Shown: positions 8,595-17,666, counted from the first letter of the stretch. The stretch: DNA of 46,938 nucleotides from an uncultured Collinsella sp. (GCA_905210085.1 CAJLVJ010000011.1:1-46938), one strand, 5' to 3'. The notes: generated by a model from the sequence alone, not told the origin. A program made the numbers and translations.

Positions 8595-9746
8595 TTACTG
8601 TTCGGTTAACGCTGCGGATCGTTTTGGAAGGCTTACGAGTATGGTGGTCCCGTTCTCAGAACTTGCTTCGACCTCTACCGTGCCACCGTGAAGCGCTGCA
8701 ATCTCCCAAACGAGCGCTAGTCCGAGTCCTGCGCCGCCGTATGCCCTGCTGCGGGATGTGTCTAGGCGAAAGAACGGCTGGAAGATGCTCTCACGATACT
8801 GCTTGGGTATTCCCGGGCCCTGGTCCTCGACTCGCAGGAGCACGTGGCTGTCGCTGTCGCTGATGGAGACGTTGACAGTCGAGCCGGAGCGGCTGTAACG
8901 GATGGCGTTTTCGACCAGATTGAACACCAGCCGATAGAGGAGCGTATCACTTCCGATTGTCAGAGCATCTCCGGTGCAATCGAGGGCTATGCCCTTATTT
9001 TCGGCAAGTGGCGCAAGGTCGGTGAGGGCCTCTTCGGACAAGGGACCGAGTTCAACATCGTCCTCGCAAGGAACGCTGCGGAGCTCACTTATCTCGAGTA
9101 ATACCTTGGTCATTCGAGACATGCGCTCGGTTTGTTCTTGTAGCAGGCCGAGCAGCTCGGCTGTTTCGGGTTGCAAACCGGAGTGCTCGGAGACGAATAG
9201 TTCAATCTGTGCTTGCATAAGAGCGAGCGGGGTGCGCAGCTCGTGTGCGGCGTTGCCGGTAAACTGACGCTGTGCAGAGAACCCTTCGCCAAGACGGGCG
9301 ATCATGTCGTTGAAAGAGGCGCTGCATCGTTGCAGCTCGGTGGGCACATCTTCACTGAGTCTGATTTCGCTTAGGTTGTCAGGCTGCACGCGCTCTACCT
9401 GGGCGGCGAAATCCCGTAGCGGTTTGAGTGCACGGCCGCTCACAAAGTATGCCAGCACGCCGCCAATGAGTGTGACTCCAGCCGTGATGCACCAGGTTGT
9501 CGTGCCAAAAGACTCCTGTGCGTCGTTTACGACGATCGTGACCCTGTCATCGGGGACCGCTTTCGTCGGGTCGAACGCCTGGGGCGAATCTTCGCCGGTT
9601 GCGTTAAAGGCTGAGATGTCACTGCCGATGGCATCCATGTAGCGCATGCCCGTATAGCCGACCAGGCAGTTCGTCAGCACGCATGCCGCACACGTGAGCA
9701 GTGCCGTCATAATCGTTATGCGCCATTGCAACGAAAGCCTTTTCAT
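8595..9746 (-). CDS. Sensor histidine kinase
   Basis: The 383-residue membrane kinase has transmembrane helices at about 9-34 and 84-104 around a short 50-residue extracellular loop, a HAMP linker (about 105-158), the phosphoacceptor H-box FTGNAAHELRTPLALM (His168), an N-box NLVENAIRYS, and G-boxes EDQGPGIP and GGAGLGLAL. Its start codon overlaps the response-regulator stop by four bases, so the two are translationally coupled. The small sensor loop fits a membrane or envelope signal, though the ligand is unknown. The divergently encoded thiol/iron-sulfur operon is the obvious candidate target. Confidence 0.93.
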   Translation of the reverse strand: MKRLSLQWRITIMTALLTCAACVLTNCLVGYTGMRYMDAIGSDISAFNATGEDSPQAFDPTKAVPDDRVTIVVNDAQESFGTTTWCITAGVTLIGGVLAYFVSGRALKPLRDFAAQVERVQPDNLSEIRLSEDVPTELQRCSASFNDMIARLGEGFSAQRQFTGNAAHELRTPLALMQAQIELFVSEHSGLQPETAELLGLLQEQTERMSRMTKVLLEISELRSVPCEDDVELGPLSEEALTDLAPLAENKGIALDCTGDALTIGSDTLLYRLVFNLVENAIRYSRSGSTVNVSISDSDSHVLLRVEDQGPGIPKQYRESIFQPFFRLDTSRSRAYGGAGLGLALVWEIAALHGGTVEVEASSENGTTILVSLPKRSAALTEQ

Positions 9747-10417
9747 TCGCTATCCTCCATAACGTAGCCCTCTCCAATCCGATTGCGAATCGGGTCGTAT
9801 CCCAAAGCGATGCGTAGCTTTTTGCGGAGTGACGAGATATGAACGCGGGTCGCGTTGCTAAAGCTGTTCACGCTGCTATCCCAAACGTGCTCGATAAGCT
9901 CCTCTTGACTTACCGGTCGCCCTTGATTAAGCATCAGGTATTCCAAGATTCCCGTTTCCTTGCGCGTAAGAGATAAAGCCTCGCTGTCCACGGAAGCGAT
10001 GCGCGCCTTGGTGTCAAAGCTGAGCTTTCCGCAGGTTAAAACTATGTCGCTTTGTGTAAAGCGTCTGAGGGTAAGGCTGCGAATCCTTGCCGCAAGCTCG
10101 TCCAGATGAAACGGCTTGGTGAGGTAATCGTTGGCGCCGGCATCGAGTCCGGCGACTTTATCGGATACTTCGCCACGTGCGGACAGAATCAGCACTTTGG
10201 TCTCGCAGTCAGTTTTCCTAAGTTCTCTGAGTACGGTCATGCCGTCGATACGGGGAAGGTTGAGGTCGAGTATCACGAGGTCGAAGGCCTCAACATTCAG
10301 TAGGTCGAGCGCCTCCTGTCCGTCGTGACAGCAATCGACGCTGTACGCCAAGTTTCGCAAGCTGCGTGCGATTGCATCGCACAGTGCTCGCTCGTCTTCG
10401 ACGATCAAAATACGCAT
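9743..10417 (-). CDS. OmpR/PhoB-family response regulator
   Basis: The 224-residue protein has a receiver domain with acidic pocket Glu7-Asp8, phosphoacceptor Asp51 (LVILDLNLP) and Lys101 (LTKPF), then a winged-helix DNA-binding domain ending in RNRIGEGYVME. ATG 10417 has AAGGAG seven bases upstream; the six extra codons of a longer frame are rejected. It is first in a two-gene operon with the histidine kinase and diverges from the CXXC/polyferredoxin/TlpA operon across about 90 bases, where its binding site would be expected. Confidence 0.94.
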   Translation of the reverse strand: MRILIVEDERALCDAIARSLRNLAYSVDCCHDGQEALDLLNVEAFDLVILDLNLPRIDGMTVLRELRKTDCETKVLILSARGEVSDKVAGLDAGANDYLTKPFHLDELAARIRSLTLRRFTQSDIVLTCGKLSFDTKARIASVDSEALSLTRKETGILEYLMLNQGRPVSQEELIEHVWDSSVNSFSNATRVHISSLRKKLRIALGYDPIRNRIGEGYVMEDSE

Positions 10418-10507
10418 AACAGTCTCCTTGCACATTCCAAATCGCGCTTAACACGGATTTTATAGTCGATATGGTCCAATGGTCGCGTAACGAAAGGAGT
10501 GGTCGAG

Positions 10508-10654
10508 TTGTTCAAAGCGGTAAAACCCATGGTACAGGTCGCTTTGTTGATCGTCGGAATTGCCATGGTGTGCTTTGGCGTTATGCGTGGCGAGGCGGAT
10601 GCCGTGCTGGCCAAAGCGATTAGGCTGTGCTTGGAGTGTATCGGAATTGGATAA
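10508..10654 (+). CDS. CD1871A-type CXXC mini-protein
   Basis: This 48-residue gene is easily missed. It starts at TTG 10508, with AAAGGAG eight bases upstream, and ends at TAA 10652-10654. The product has one hydrophobic helix (VQVALLIVGIAMVCFGVMRG), then an amphipathic stretch and the C-terminal motif CLECIGIG with a CXXC pair. This matches the CD1871A family of CXXC membrane mini-proteins, which are encoded next to a polyferredoxin and a thioredoxin-like lipoprotein exactly as here. The role is unknown; the gene order suggests electron or thiol transfer. Its last codons overlap the start of the next gene. Confidence 0.82.
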   Translation: MFKAVKPMVQVALLIVGIAMVCFGVMRGEADAVLAKAIRLCLECIGIG

Positions 10655-11549
10655 AAGAGAAAACACTGCGTCGCATGTTTTGGCTCGATTTCGCGGATTC
10701 ATTCAGGCGGCGGCGACGCTCGTCACCAACATTCACCTGCCGAACTTTGCCAAAGGCGGTATCTATCAGGGCGCGGGAAAAACAGTCTGCGTACCTGGAC
10801 TTAATTGCTATTCGTGCCCCGCGGCATCGGGTGCGTGCCCCATCGGGTCGTTCCAGTCGGTGGTAGGTTCATCCAAGTTCAACTTTTCTTACTATGTTAC
10901 CGGTACGCTCATTTTGCTTGGCGTGCTGCTGGGACGCTTTGTATGCGGCTTTCTGTGCCCGTTTGGCTGGCTGCAGGAGCTGCTTCATAAGATTCCCGGC
11001 AAAAAGTTCTCCACGAAAAAGCTCAAGCCGCTCACGTACATCAAGTACGTCGTGCTGCTGTTTGCCGTGGTGCTGCTGCCCGTCTTGGTGGTTAACGACG
11101 TGGGCATGGGAGACCCGTTCTTTTGTAAGTACATCTGTCCGCAGGGCGTGCTCGAGGGCACCATTCCGCTGGCCATTGCCAATGCCGGCATTCGATCTGC
11201 GTTGGGACAGCTCTTTACTTGGAAACTTGCCGTTCTCATTGCCGTGGTAGTGCTGAGCGTTTTGTTCTACCGCCCCTTCTGCAAATGGATTTGTCCACTC
11301 GGCGCATTCTATGCGCTCATGAATAAGGTGTCCCTACTGGGGATCCGGGTCGATGCATGCAAATGTGTCTCGTGCGGCAAGTGCTCAAAGGTTTGCCAGA
11401 TGGACGTTGATGTGGTCCGCGCGCCCAATCATGCCGAATGCATCCGGTGCGGAAAGTGCATCGGGGCCTGTCCCGTCGATGCCATCAGCTATCGCTATGG
11501 CCTGGATGTGTCGGCGGAAAAGCTCCCCTTGACCGCCGATAAAAAGTAA
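10647..11549 (+). CDS. Membrane polyferredoxin (NapH/CcoG-like 4Fe-4S protein)
   Basis: The roughly 300-residue protein has an N-terminal cysteine motif CVPGLNCYSCP, about four transmembrane helices with CX3CP-type motifs (VCGFLCPFG, CKYICPQG, CKWICPLGAF), and two C-terminal 4Fe-4S ferredoxin motifs (CKCVSCGKCSKVC and CIRCGKCIGACP). Relatives pass electrons across the membrane. No ATG fits; TTG 10647, overlapping the preceding stop codon as TTGGATAA, is the best start, giving MDKRENTASH. It sits between the CXXC mini-protein and the TlpA lipoprotein, suggesting reducing power is carried to an extracytoplasmic thiol protein. Confidence 0.85.
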   Translation: MDKRENTASHVLARFRGFIQAAATLVTNIHLPNFAKGGIYQGAGKTVCVPGLNCYSCPAASGACPIGSFQSVVGSSKFNFSYYVTGTLILLGVLLGRFVCGFLCPFGWLQELLHKIPGKKFSTKKLKPLTYIKYVVLLFAVVLLPVLVVNDVGMGDPFFCKYICPQGVLEGTIPLAIANAGIRSALGQLFTWKLAVLIAVVVLSVLFYRPFCKWICPLGAFYALMNKVSLLGIRVDACKCVSCGKCSKVCQMDVDVVRAPNHAECIRCGKCIGACPVDAISYRYGLDVSAEKLPLTADKK

Positions 11550-11578
11550 ACAAGCTTCGACAAAACGGAGGAATGACT

Positions 11579-12550
11579 ATGAAGCTTTCTAAGATTGCGG
11601 CCCTGTTTATGGTGCCGGTATTGGCCTTGTGCCTTGTGGCATGTTCGGCGCCCGGTGGCAATGCGAGCGAATCTGCGAGCTCCGATCCTAAGATCGCAGA
11701 ACTCACTGCGCAGAAGCCGGCCAATGCCGACGAGGCCGCCGAGCTGTATGCGAAGCTCATGCAGAAGGAGAACGAGATCTTTTCGAGTGATAACGCGCTG
11801 TGGGAAAAGGTATTCAATGCGGCAAATAAAGACTCGGCAATGATTGAGGATGGCAGCAATTACGGCGATTTTCTGCTCAAGACCATCGACGGCGCCAAGG
11901 ATGAGTTCACGGCGGATGAGCTTAAGACACTCAAGGCCGGTGCACAGCAGATCAAGGAGATCGAGGACAAGCTCGAGAGCCTGGAGAAGGAGTTCCCCGG
12001 CTGTGGAAGCACGCCGAGCGCAGGCGAGAGCGTCGACGCTTCGACCGCTGGCATGACGGCTGGTGCCAATGCTTCGAGCGAGGCGACGAAGTTCCCCAGC
12101 TTTACGGGCAAGGATCTGGATGGCAACGACATGAACAGCGACGAGCTGTTCTCTAAGAACAAGGTCACCGTCATGAACTTCTGGTTCACTACTTGCAAGC
12201 CGTGCGTGGGCGAGCTGGGCGATCTTGAGAAACTGAATCAGGAGCTTGCCGAGAAGGGCGGCCAGGTCGTGGGCGTCAATTCCTTTACGCTCGATGGCAA
12301 CAAGGGCGAGATTGCAGATGCCAAGGACGTGCTGAGCAAGAAGGGCGTGACATATAAGAACATCTGGTTCAAGTTGGATAGCGAGGCCGGTAAGTTTACG
12401 TCAGATTTGTTCTCGTTCCCGACAACGTATGTCATCGATCAGAATGGCAACATCGTAGGGGATCCAATCGTGGGAGCCATCAGCTCCGCTGAGCAGCGCG
12501 CAGCACTCAACAAGCTTATCGACCAGGCGATTGCGAATAGCGAGCAGTAG
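11579..12550 (+). CDS. TlpA/ResA-like thioredoxin-fold lipoprotein
   Basis: The 323-residue protein starts with a lipoprotein signal ending in the lipobox LVAC (Cys22), so it is anchored outside the membrane. Residues 30-170 are helical and linker-like. The C-terminal redoxin domain (about 172-320) carries WFTTCKPC with active-site Cys206 and Cys209, and the cis-proline region SFPTTYVID. ATG 11579 is chosen over ATG 11573 because GGAGGA touches the latter. As third gene of the operon it is the likely end acceptor of electrons from the polyferredoxin, in disulfide reduction or peroxide defence. Confidence 0.9.
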   Translation: MKLSKIAALFMVPVLALCLVACSAPGGNASESASSDPKIAELTAQKPANADEAAELYAKLMQKENEIFSSDNALWEKVFNAANKDSAMIEDGSNYGDFLLKTIDGAKDEFTADELKTLKAGAQQIKEIEDKLESLEKEFPGCGSTPSAGESVDASTAGMTAGANASSEATKFPSFTGKDLDGNDMNSDELFSKNKVTVMNFWFTTCKPCVGELGDLEKLNQELAEKGGQVVGVNSFTLDGNKGEIADAKDVLSKKGVTYKNIWFKLDSEAGKFTSDLFSFPTTYVIDQNGNIVGDPIVGAISSAEQRAALNKLIDQAIANSEQ

Positions 12551-12630
12551 AAAACGCGTAAAGCATATCGAGGATCGTGTGTCGCTGTGCGAAGTAGTCC
12601 GCTACCTTTCAAGATAAGCTCCACCATATA

Positions 12631-12657
12631 GAGGTCCCGCTCGGGACCTCTTCTTTT
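12631..12657 (+). terminator. Rho-independent terminator of the thiol operon
   Basis: GAGGTCCC (12631-12638), loop GCTC and GGGACCTC (12643-12650) are followed by TTCTTTT. Confidence 0.85.
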
Positions 12658-12803
12658 AGGCACCGTCCCGTTCGTTTTTTGGCGCGGTTCGTTAGATTCC
12701 TCACTGGTTCCGGCAAAAAATGGGGATAGAGTAGGACAAACGCGTCGAATACGAACGGCGGAGGAGAGCGGGCAGGGTGCCTGCGCAGGAGAGGTTGCCG
12801 TCC

Positions 12804-15800
12804 ATGCTGGAGCTCAAAGGAATTTGCAAAAGGTACGTTACGCAGTCGTTTACGCAGGTGGCACTCGACAACGTAAGCCTGTCTTTTCGCGATAACGAGT
12901 TCGTGGCCATTCTGGGCCCCTCGGGCTCGGGCAAGACCACGATGCTCAACGTTATTGGCGGACTCGACCACTTTGACTCGGGCGACTTGCTGATCGACGG
13001 TATTTCGACCAAGGACTTTCACGATCGCGATTGGGATGCCTACCGCAACAACCGCATCGGCTTTGTGTTCCAAAGCTATAACCTCATTCCGCATCAGACC
13101 ATTTTGGAAAACGTGGAGCTGGCGCTCACGCTCACGGGCGTGGGGCATGCCGAGCGCCGCCAGCGTGCGCGCGAGGCGTTGGAGAAAGTCGGCCTGGGCG
13201 AGCACGTGAACAAGCGTCCGAGCCAGCTTTCGGGCGGACAGATGCAGCGCGTGGCCATTGCCCGCGCCCTGATCAACGATCCCGAGATTGTGCTGGCAGA
13301 CGAGCCGACCGGCGCTTTGGATTCAACGACATCCGTACAGGTCATGGATTTGCTCAAGGACGTGGCGCGCGACCGCTTGGTTATTATGGTCACGCACAAT
13401 CCCGAGCTGGCATACCAATATGCCACGCGCATTGTCAACCTGGCGGACGGCAAGATCACCGACGATTCCGATCCTTTCGATGTCGCTGACGCCACGCGTC
13501 GCAAAGCCAAGCCTACGCGCAAAACCTCGATGAGCTTTGTGACGGCGCTGGGGCTTTCTGCCCGAAACCTTATGACTAAGAAGGGCCGCACGGCCATGAC
13601 GGCCTTTGCGGGCTCGATTGGCATTATCGGTATCGCGGCGATTCTGGCGCTGTCCAACGGCGTGAACAATTACATCAAAAAGGTCGAGGAGGATACGCTC
13701 TCGAGCTACCCACTCACCATTTCCAAGCAGGATTACGACCTGTCGTCCATGATGGGCGGGCAGGGGGCTGCGGATGATGACTCGCCTGAAAACGTGGATT
13801 CGTCCGACGACAGTGCCGGCGGCAAGGCTCAGGGAACCGATAAGATTCCTGTGGTCACGGCCGTAAAGGATATGTTTGCGAGCGTTAAGTCCAACGACAT
13901 GACGAGCTTTAAGGCATGGCTCGATGCCGGTGGCGACGGCATCGATAAAGAGGTCAACGCCATTCAGTACGGCTACGGTGTATCGCCGGTTGTCTATCGT
14001 GCCGGCAAGGGCGATGAGAAGCCTGTCCGGCTGGTGCCCAACGCCATGACCGAGGCCATGAGCGGAGGCGCGAGCACGGCGGCAACGGTGAGCATGGAAT
14101 CCATGGGAACCTCGGTCTTTAACGAGATGATCGACGACCAGAACCTGCTCGACAGCCAGTACGATGTCGTCGCCGGCCATTGGCCTACGTCTGCCAACGA
14201 AGCCGTAATGGTGCTTTCGAGCCGCGGCACGGTGGGCGACTACACGCTCTACAGCATCGGTGCGCTGGATATCGATGAGCTCAACGATCTGGTAAACAGC
14301 GCTATGACGGCTGACGGTGGGATCGAAACGCCCGAGACCGGCACCGACTTTACCTACGACGATGCGCTGTCTACCACGTTTAAGGTGCTGTCGCCGGCCG
14401 ATGCGTATCGCAAAAACGAAGAGACCGGCATGTGGACCGATATGTCTGGCGACACCGACTTTATGGCCGACAAGGTTGCCGACGGTATCGATGTGCACAT
14501 TGTGGGCGTGGTGCGACCCAACGAGACCGCCAACGCGAGTGCGTTGTCCCCAGGCATTGCCTATACGCATGCGCTGACTTGCCAGCTTATGGAGCGCGCC
14601 GCCGATTCACAGATTGTGCAGGAGCAACTTGCCCACCCCGAGACGGATGTGTTTACCGGCAAGACCTTCGACGAGCTGCAAAGTGAAGCCAAACAGGGAG
14701 TGGACCTGGGCAGCATGTTCAGCGTGGACGAGGCGGCGCTGAAGAGCGCGTTCTCGTTCGATACCTCCGCGCTCTCGGGTGTTGCCGGCGGTATGGACCT
14801 GTCGGGTCTTGACTTGTCCGGGTTGGATATTGACCTTTCGGGCGTAGGTAAGGATATCGACTTCAGCGACATCATGGCAAAAGCACCGGCCCCAGATTTC
14901 TCGGGCATCTTTGACGGTCTGGAGCTCACGCCCGAGCAAATGCAGCAGGTGGGAACGCTTGCCAACCAGCTGTTTGAGGGCTTTTTGCAGTCTGATCAGT
15001 TTAAGGCGCTATCGCCCGAAGATCTTAAGGACGCATCAAAGCTCGCCGCCGCATTCTCGACGTATCTCGAGCATGATGACGCGGCCCAGCAAATCCTGGC
15101 CCAGCTCAAGGCCCTCGGCGGCGATGCCCTGGCAGAGCGTCTCCAGCAGGCGATGACCGACTATGTGCAAAAGCAGCTGGCTCCGTATCTGCAGCAGGCA
15201 ATGGACCAGGTGATGCAGACAATTAGCGAGCAGATTGCGACAACGGTGTCAGCTCAGCTCAAGGCGGGCGCGGCAGGGCTCATGGGCCAGATGGCGACGC
15301 AGATGTCATCGAGTTTTGCCAACCTGGCGAGCGCTATGCGTGTGGATGCGAGTGCCTTTGCTCGTGCCATCCATTTCAACATGGACGCCGAGGACCTGAG
15401 TTCGCTCATGATGAGCTATGCCAAGGCTTCGAAGCTCACCTATGACAACAATCTGACCACGTTGGGCTATGCGGACGAGGCAGACCCCATCTCGGTCAAG
15501 ATTTTCCCGTGCGACTTTGAGGCCAAGGAGCGCGTGCTCGATCATATCGATGCGTACAACAAGCAGGTTAAAGCCGCCGGCCACGACGAGCAGGCAATCT
15601 CGTACACCGACTACATGGGCATCATCATGGGCTCGGTGACCGATATCGTGAACACCATCAGCTTGGTGCTCATCGCATTTGTGAGCATCAGCCTGGTGGT
15701 GAGCTCCATCATGATCGGTATCATCACCTACATCAGCGTACTGGAGCGCAAAAAGGAGATCGGCATCCTGCGCGCGATCGGCGCGTCGAAGCGCAACGTG

Positions 15801-16058
15801 GCAAACGTGTTCAACGCCGAGACCTTTATCGAGGGCCTTATCGCCGGCGTCTTTGCCATTGTCGTCGTGGTGGCCGTGAGCTTCCCGGTTAATACCTGGG
15901 CGCTTGCTGCCAAACAAGTACCCAATCTGATGAGCCTGCCCGTGCAGGATGCGCTGGTGCTCATTGCAATTTCGGTGCTGCTGACGGTCGTTGCTGGCCT
16001 GCTGCCGGCCCGTAGCGCATCCAAGAAGGACCCCGTCGAAGCCCTGCGCTCCGAATAA
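12804..16058 (+). CDS. Fused ABC transporter ATPase-permease (MacB/LolCDE-like)
   Basis: The 1,084-residue protein joins an N-terminal ATPase of the LolD/MacB class to an FtsX-type permease. Visible are Walker A GPSGSGKTT (38-46), signature LSGGQMQRVAIARA, Walker B VLADEPTGALD and the H-loop VTHN. One transmembrane helix follows near residue 270, then about 600 extracellular residues, then three C-terminal helices (SLVLIAFVSISLVVSSIMIG onward) with the FtsX motif ERKKEIGILRAIGASKRNV. The outer domain contains LSGLD-type repeats near residue 665 and Gln/Leu-rich helices. ATG 12804 has AGGAGAGG upstream. Relatives export peptides or antibiotics, or act in envelope stress. Confidence 0.92.
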   Translation: MLELKGICKRYVTQSFTQVALDNVSLSFRDNEFVAILGPSGSGKTTMLNVIGGLDHFDSGDLLIDGISTKDFHDRDWDAYRNNRIGFVFQSYNLIPHQTILENVELALTLTGVGHAERRQRAREALEKVGLGEHVNKRPSQLSGGQMQRVAIARALINDPEIVLADEPTGALDSTTSVQVMDLLKDVARDRLVIMVTHNPELAYQYATRIVNLADGKITDDSDPFDVADATRRKAKPTRKTSMSFVTALGLSARNLMTKKGRTAMTAFAGSIGIIGIAAILALSNGVNNYIKKVEEDTLSSYPLTISKQDYDLSSMMGGQGAADDDSPENVDSSDDSAGGKAQGTDKIPVVTAVKDMFASVKSNDMTSFKAWLDAGGDGIDKEVNAIQYGYGVSPVVYRAGKGDEKPVRLVPNAMTEAMSGGASTAATVSMESMGTSVFNEMIDDQNLLDSQYDVVAGHWPTSANEAVMVLSSRGTVGDYTLYSIGALDIDELNDLVNSAMTADGGIETPETGTDFTYDDALSTTFKVLSPADAYRKNEETGMWTDMSGDTDFMADKVADGIDVHIVGVVRPNETANASALSPGIAYTHALTCQLMERAADSQIVQEQLAHPETDVFTGKTFDELQSEAKQGVDLGSMFSVDEAALKSAFSFDTSALSGVAGGMDLSGLDLSGLDIDLSGVGKDIDFSDIMAKAPAPDFSGIFDGLELTPEQMQQVGTLANQLFEGFLQSDQFKALSPEDLKDASKLAAAFSTYLEHDDAAQQILAQLKALGGDALAERLQQAMTDYVQKQLAPYLQQAMDQVMQTISEQIATTVSAQLKAGAAGLMGQMATQMSSSFANLASAMRVDASAFARAIHFNMDAEDLSSLMMSYAKASKLTYDNNLTTLGYADEADPISVKIFPCDFEAKERVLDHIDAYNKQVKAAGHDEQAISYTDYMGIIMGSVTDIVNTISLVLIAFVSISLVVSSIMIGIITYISVLERKKEIGILRAIGASKRNVANVFNAETFIEGLIAGVFAIVVVVAVSFPVNTWALAAKQVPNLMSLPVQDALVLIAISVLLTVVAGLLPARSASKKDPVEALRSE

Positions 16059-16059
16059 T

Positions 16060-16086
16060 GTGACAAAGGGACAGTCCCTTTGTCAC
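16060..16086. repeat. Perfect 12-base-arm hairpin
   Basis: GTGACAAAGGGA (16060-16071) pairs with TCCCTTTGTCAC (16075-16086) across a three-base loop, directly after the ABC transporter stop codon. There is no T-tract, so it may be a repeat-derived transcript-end or stability element. Confidence 0.55.
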
Positions 16087-16111
16087 GTTCGTTGATATGA
16101 GAGAAGAGTAG

Positions 16112-17065
16112 ATGATTCTATCGTTGGCCCCTATGGAGGGGATTACCGGGCATGTGTTCCGTCGCGTGCATGCGGAGTGCTTCGGCGCGCTCGATTGCTA
16201 TTACACGCCGTTTTTGCCGCCGCCGCGGGTGGGAAACCGCTTTGGCGGCAAGGCGTTTAAGGAGATTGATCCTGCCAATAACCAGGGGCTCAACGTGGTG
16301 CCTCAGCTGATGTCCAAGAACGCGGACGAGTTTGTGTGGGCGGCACAGGTGCTCGCCGACATGGGCTATCGCGAGGTCAATCTCAACTTGGGTTGTCCTT
16401 CGGGAACGGTTGTCGCCAAGGGCAAAGGATCGGGCTTTTTGCGCAACTTGGACGAGCTCGAGGTGTTCTTGAGTGACGTGTGTGAGCGCTCTCCGCTGCC
16501 GGTATCGGTCAAGACCAGGTTGGGGTTGGAAAGTGATGACGAGTACGAGCGCGTGCTCGATTTGTATTGCCGCATGCCGCTGGCGGAGCTGATCGTGCAT
16601 CCGCGCGTACAAAAGGACCGCTATACGGGCACGCCGCGCAAGGAGTTTTACGGCAAGACGTTGGAGCGGGCGCCGTTTCCCGTGGCCTATAACGGTGACA
16701 TTTTTGATCTTGAGGATATGGACGCGCTGGTGGAGGCCTATCCCGGCACGCGCCATGTGATGTTGGGGCGTGGCCTGCTCGCGAACCCCGCGCTGGCTCG
16801 CATGGTCAAGGGCGGCCCTGCTGCAACGGCTGCTGAGCTGCAGCGCTTCCACGACACGCTGTTTGCGGCATATGCAGAAGAGATTGGCGGCAATGCGGTC
16901 TTCCGCATGAAGGAGTGGTGGTTCTACGCCAAGTGCGCTTTCGCTGATCCCGCTACCGTCCACAAGATCGTACGCAAGACCAAAAAGGTCGACGAATACC
17001 GCGCTGCCGTCGAGCACGTCTTTCGTGAACAGCCGTTTGCACCCACAGCTCGCTTCCACGGCTAA
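16112..17065 (+). CDS. tRNA-dihydrouridine synthase
   Basis: The 317-residue FMN enzyme reduces uridine in tRNA D-loops to dihydrouridine using NADPH. The TIM-barrel start LAPMEGITGHVFRR, the catalytic motif NLNLGCPSGTVVAKGKGSGF with the active-site Cys in GCP, the phosphate-binding VSVKTRLG, HPR and YNGDI motifs, and GRGLLANP near the end are all present. The C-terminal helical domain is intact, and the length fits the family. ATG 16112 follows GAGAAGAG. It follows the ABC gene after a hairpin, and a REP-like palindrome begins two bases after its stop. Confidence 0.93.
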   Translation: MILSLAPMEGITGHVFRRVHAECFGALDCYYTPFLPPPRVGNRFGGKAFKEIDPANNQGLNVVPQLMSKNADEFVWAAQVLADMGYREVNLNLGCPSGTVVAKGKGSGFLRNLDELEVFLSDVCERSPLPVSVKTRLGLESDDEYERVLDLYCRMPLAELIVHPRVQKDRYTGTPRKEFYGKTLERAPFPVAYNGDIFDLEDMDALVEAYPGTRHVMLGRGLLANPALARMVKGGPAATAAELQRFHDTLFAAYAEEIGGNAVFRMKEWWFYAKCAFADPATVHKIVRKTKKVDEYRAAVEHVFREQPFAPTARFHG

Positions 17066-17066
17066 C

Positions 17067-17122
17067 TAGTCATCGGGGGCGTTCTTTAACGACTGGTCAT
17101 TTAAGGACGTCCCCAACGACTA
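17067..17122. repeat. REP family A, copy 1
   Basis: The 23-base arms 17067-17089 and 17100-17122 form an imperfect palindrome around CGACTGGTCA. It is related to 36981-37036 and, more distantly, to 17790-17842. Confidence 0.75.
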
Positions 17123-17137
17123 TGTAGCAAAAAGCTG

Positions 17138-17189
17138 TACACCAGCATCCAAAGATGTCGAAAAATGTCGACTTTGGATGCTGGTGTAC
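17138..17189. repeat. REP family B, copy 1
   Basis: Perfect 18-base arms, GTACACCAGCATCCAAAG (17138-17155) and its inverse (17172-17189), enclose a loop with ATGTCG twice. The copy at 18218-18269 differs by a compensated base pair. Confidence 0.85.
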
Positions 17190-17216
17190 ATGTTTGGGTC
17201 CGACGGGGGAGCGGGC

Positions 17217-17483
17217 CTAGGCAATCAGTGCATCAAGTGTAATGAGCTCTCTGAGCCGCTCCGTGCGTGTTTGCCCATGGCGTTTGGCTTTTTCGTCAAA
17301 CGCCTCAAGAATCGATTCGCCCACACGTGCTGATATAACGACGCTCGGCTCATCGGAGATTGGTGGCCTTCCCAGCTTGATGGTGCGACCCTTCGGCCAC
17401 TCATCTTTTTCGTATGCCTCCGCGGCTTTCTCCAACTCTCCGGGGGCAAATCCCATCATTTTTTCAAGCTGCTCAGCATTCAT
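17217..17483 (-). CDS. Ribbon-helix-helix (CopG-like) antitoxin-type protein, orphan
   Basis: The 88-residue protein has an acidic helical N-terminus (MNAEQLEKMMGFAPGELEKA), a linker with KGRTIKLGRPP, and a C-terminal ribbon-helix-helix domain (SVVISARVGESILEAF, then TRTERLRELI). This looks like the DNA-binding half of a type II toxin-antitoxin pair or a small repressor. ATG 17483 has AGGAGG five bases upstream; longer frames run into the promoter. No toxin gene lies on either side: dus is downstream and repeats lie upstream, so it is an orphan inside a repeat-rich island. An inverted repeat in its promoter could be its operator. Confidence 0.8.
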   Translation of the reverse strand: MNAEQLEKMMGFAPGELEKAAEAYEKDEWPKGRTIKLGRPPISDEPSVVISARVGESILEAFDEKAKRHGQTRTERLRELITLDALIA

Positions 17484-17536
17484 AGCGCCTCCTATCGATC
17501 GGCATAATGTCGAGCACAGGTCAACGGATACTCTTT

Positions 17537-17558
17537 TTGTATACAGTTTTGTAGACAA
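17537..17558. promoter_or_regulatory. Operator-like inverted repeat upstream of the RHH gene
   Basis: TTGTATAC (17537-17544) and GTAGACAA (17551-17558) are inverse in seven of eight positions across six bases, in the A+T-rich promoter region of the RHH gene. Confidence 0.4.
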
Positions 17559-17666
17559 AAATATAAACAGTTTATCAGGCTAATTAGCTTGTTTTGACCC
17601 GCGTGTTCGATAGGAAATGAGCATTGACGGCTTCGATACTCCTTTGCTTTTTAGCCTGGAATTTAG

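Noticed and set aside
12777..12803. GTG 12777 as start of the ABC transporter
   Set aside because: ATG 12804 has AGGAGAGG upstream and begins the conserved LELKGICKRY strand.
17217..17558. Longer start (TTG 17558) for the RHH protein
   Set aside because: It would run through the promoter inverted repeat, while ATG 17483 has a perfect AGGAGG.
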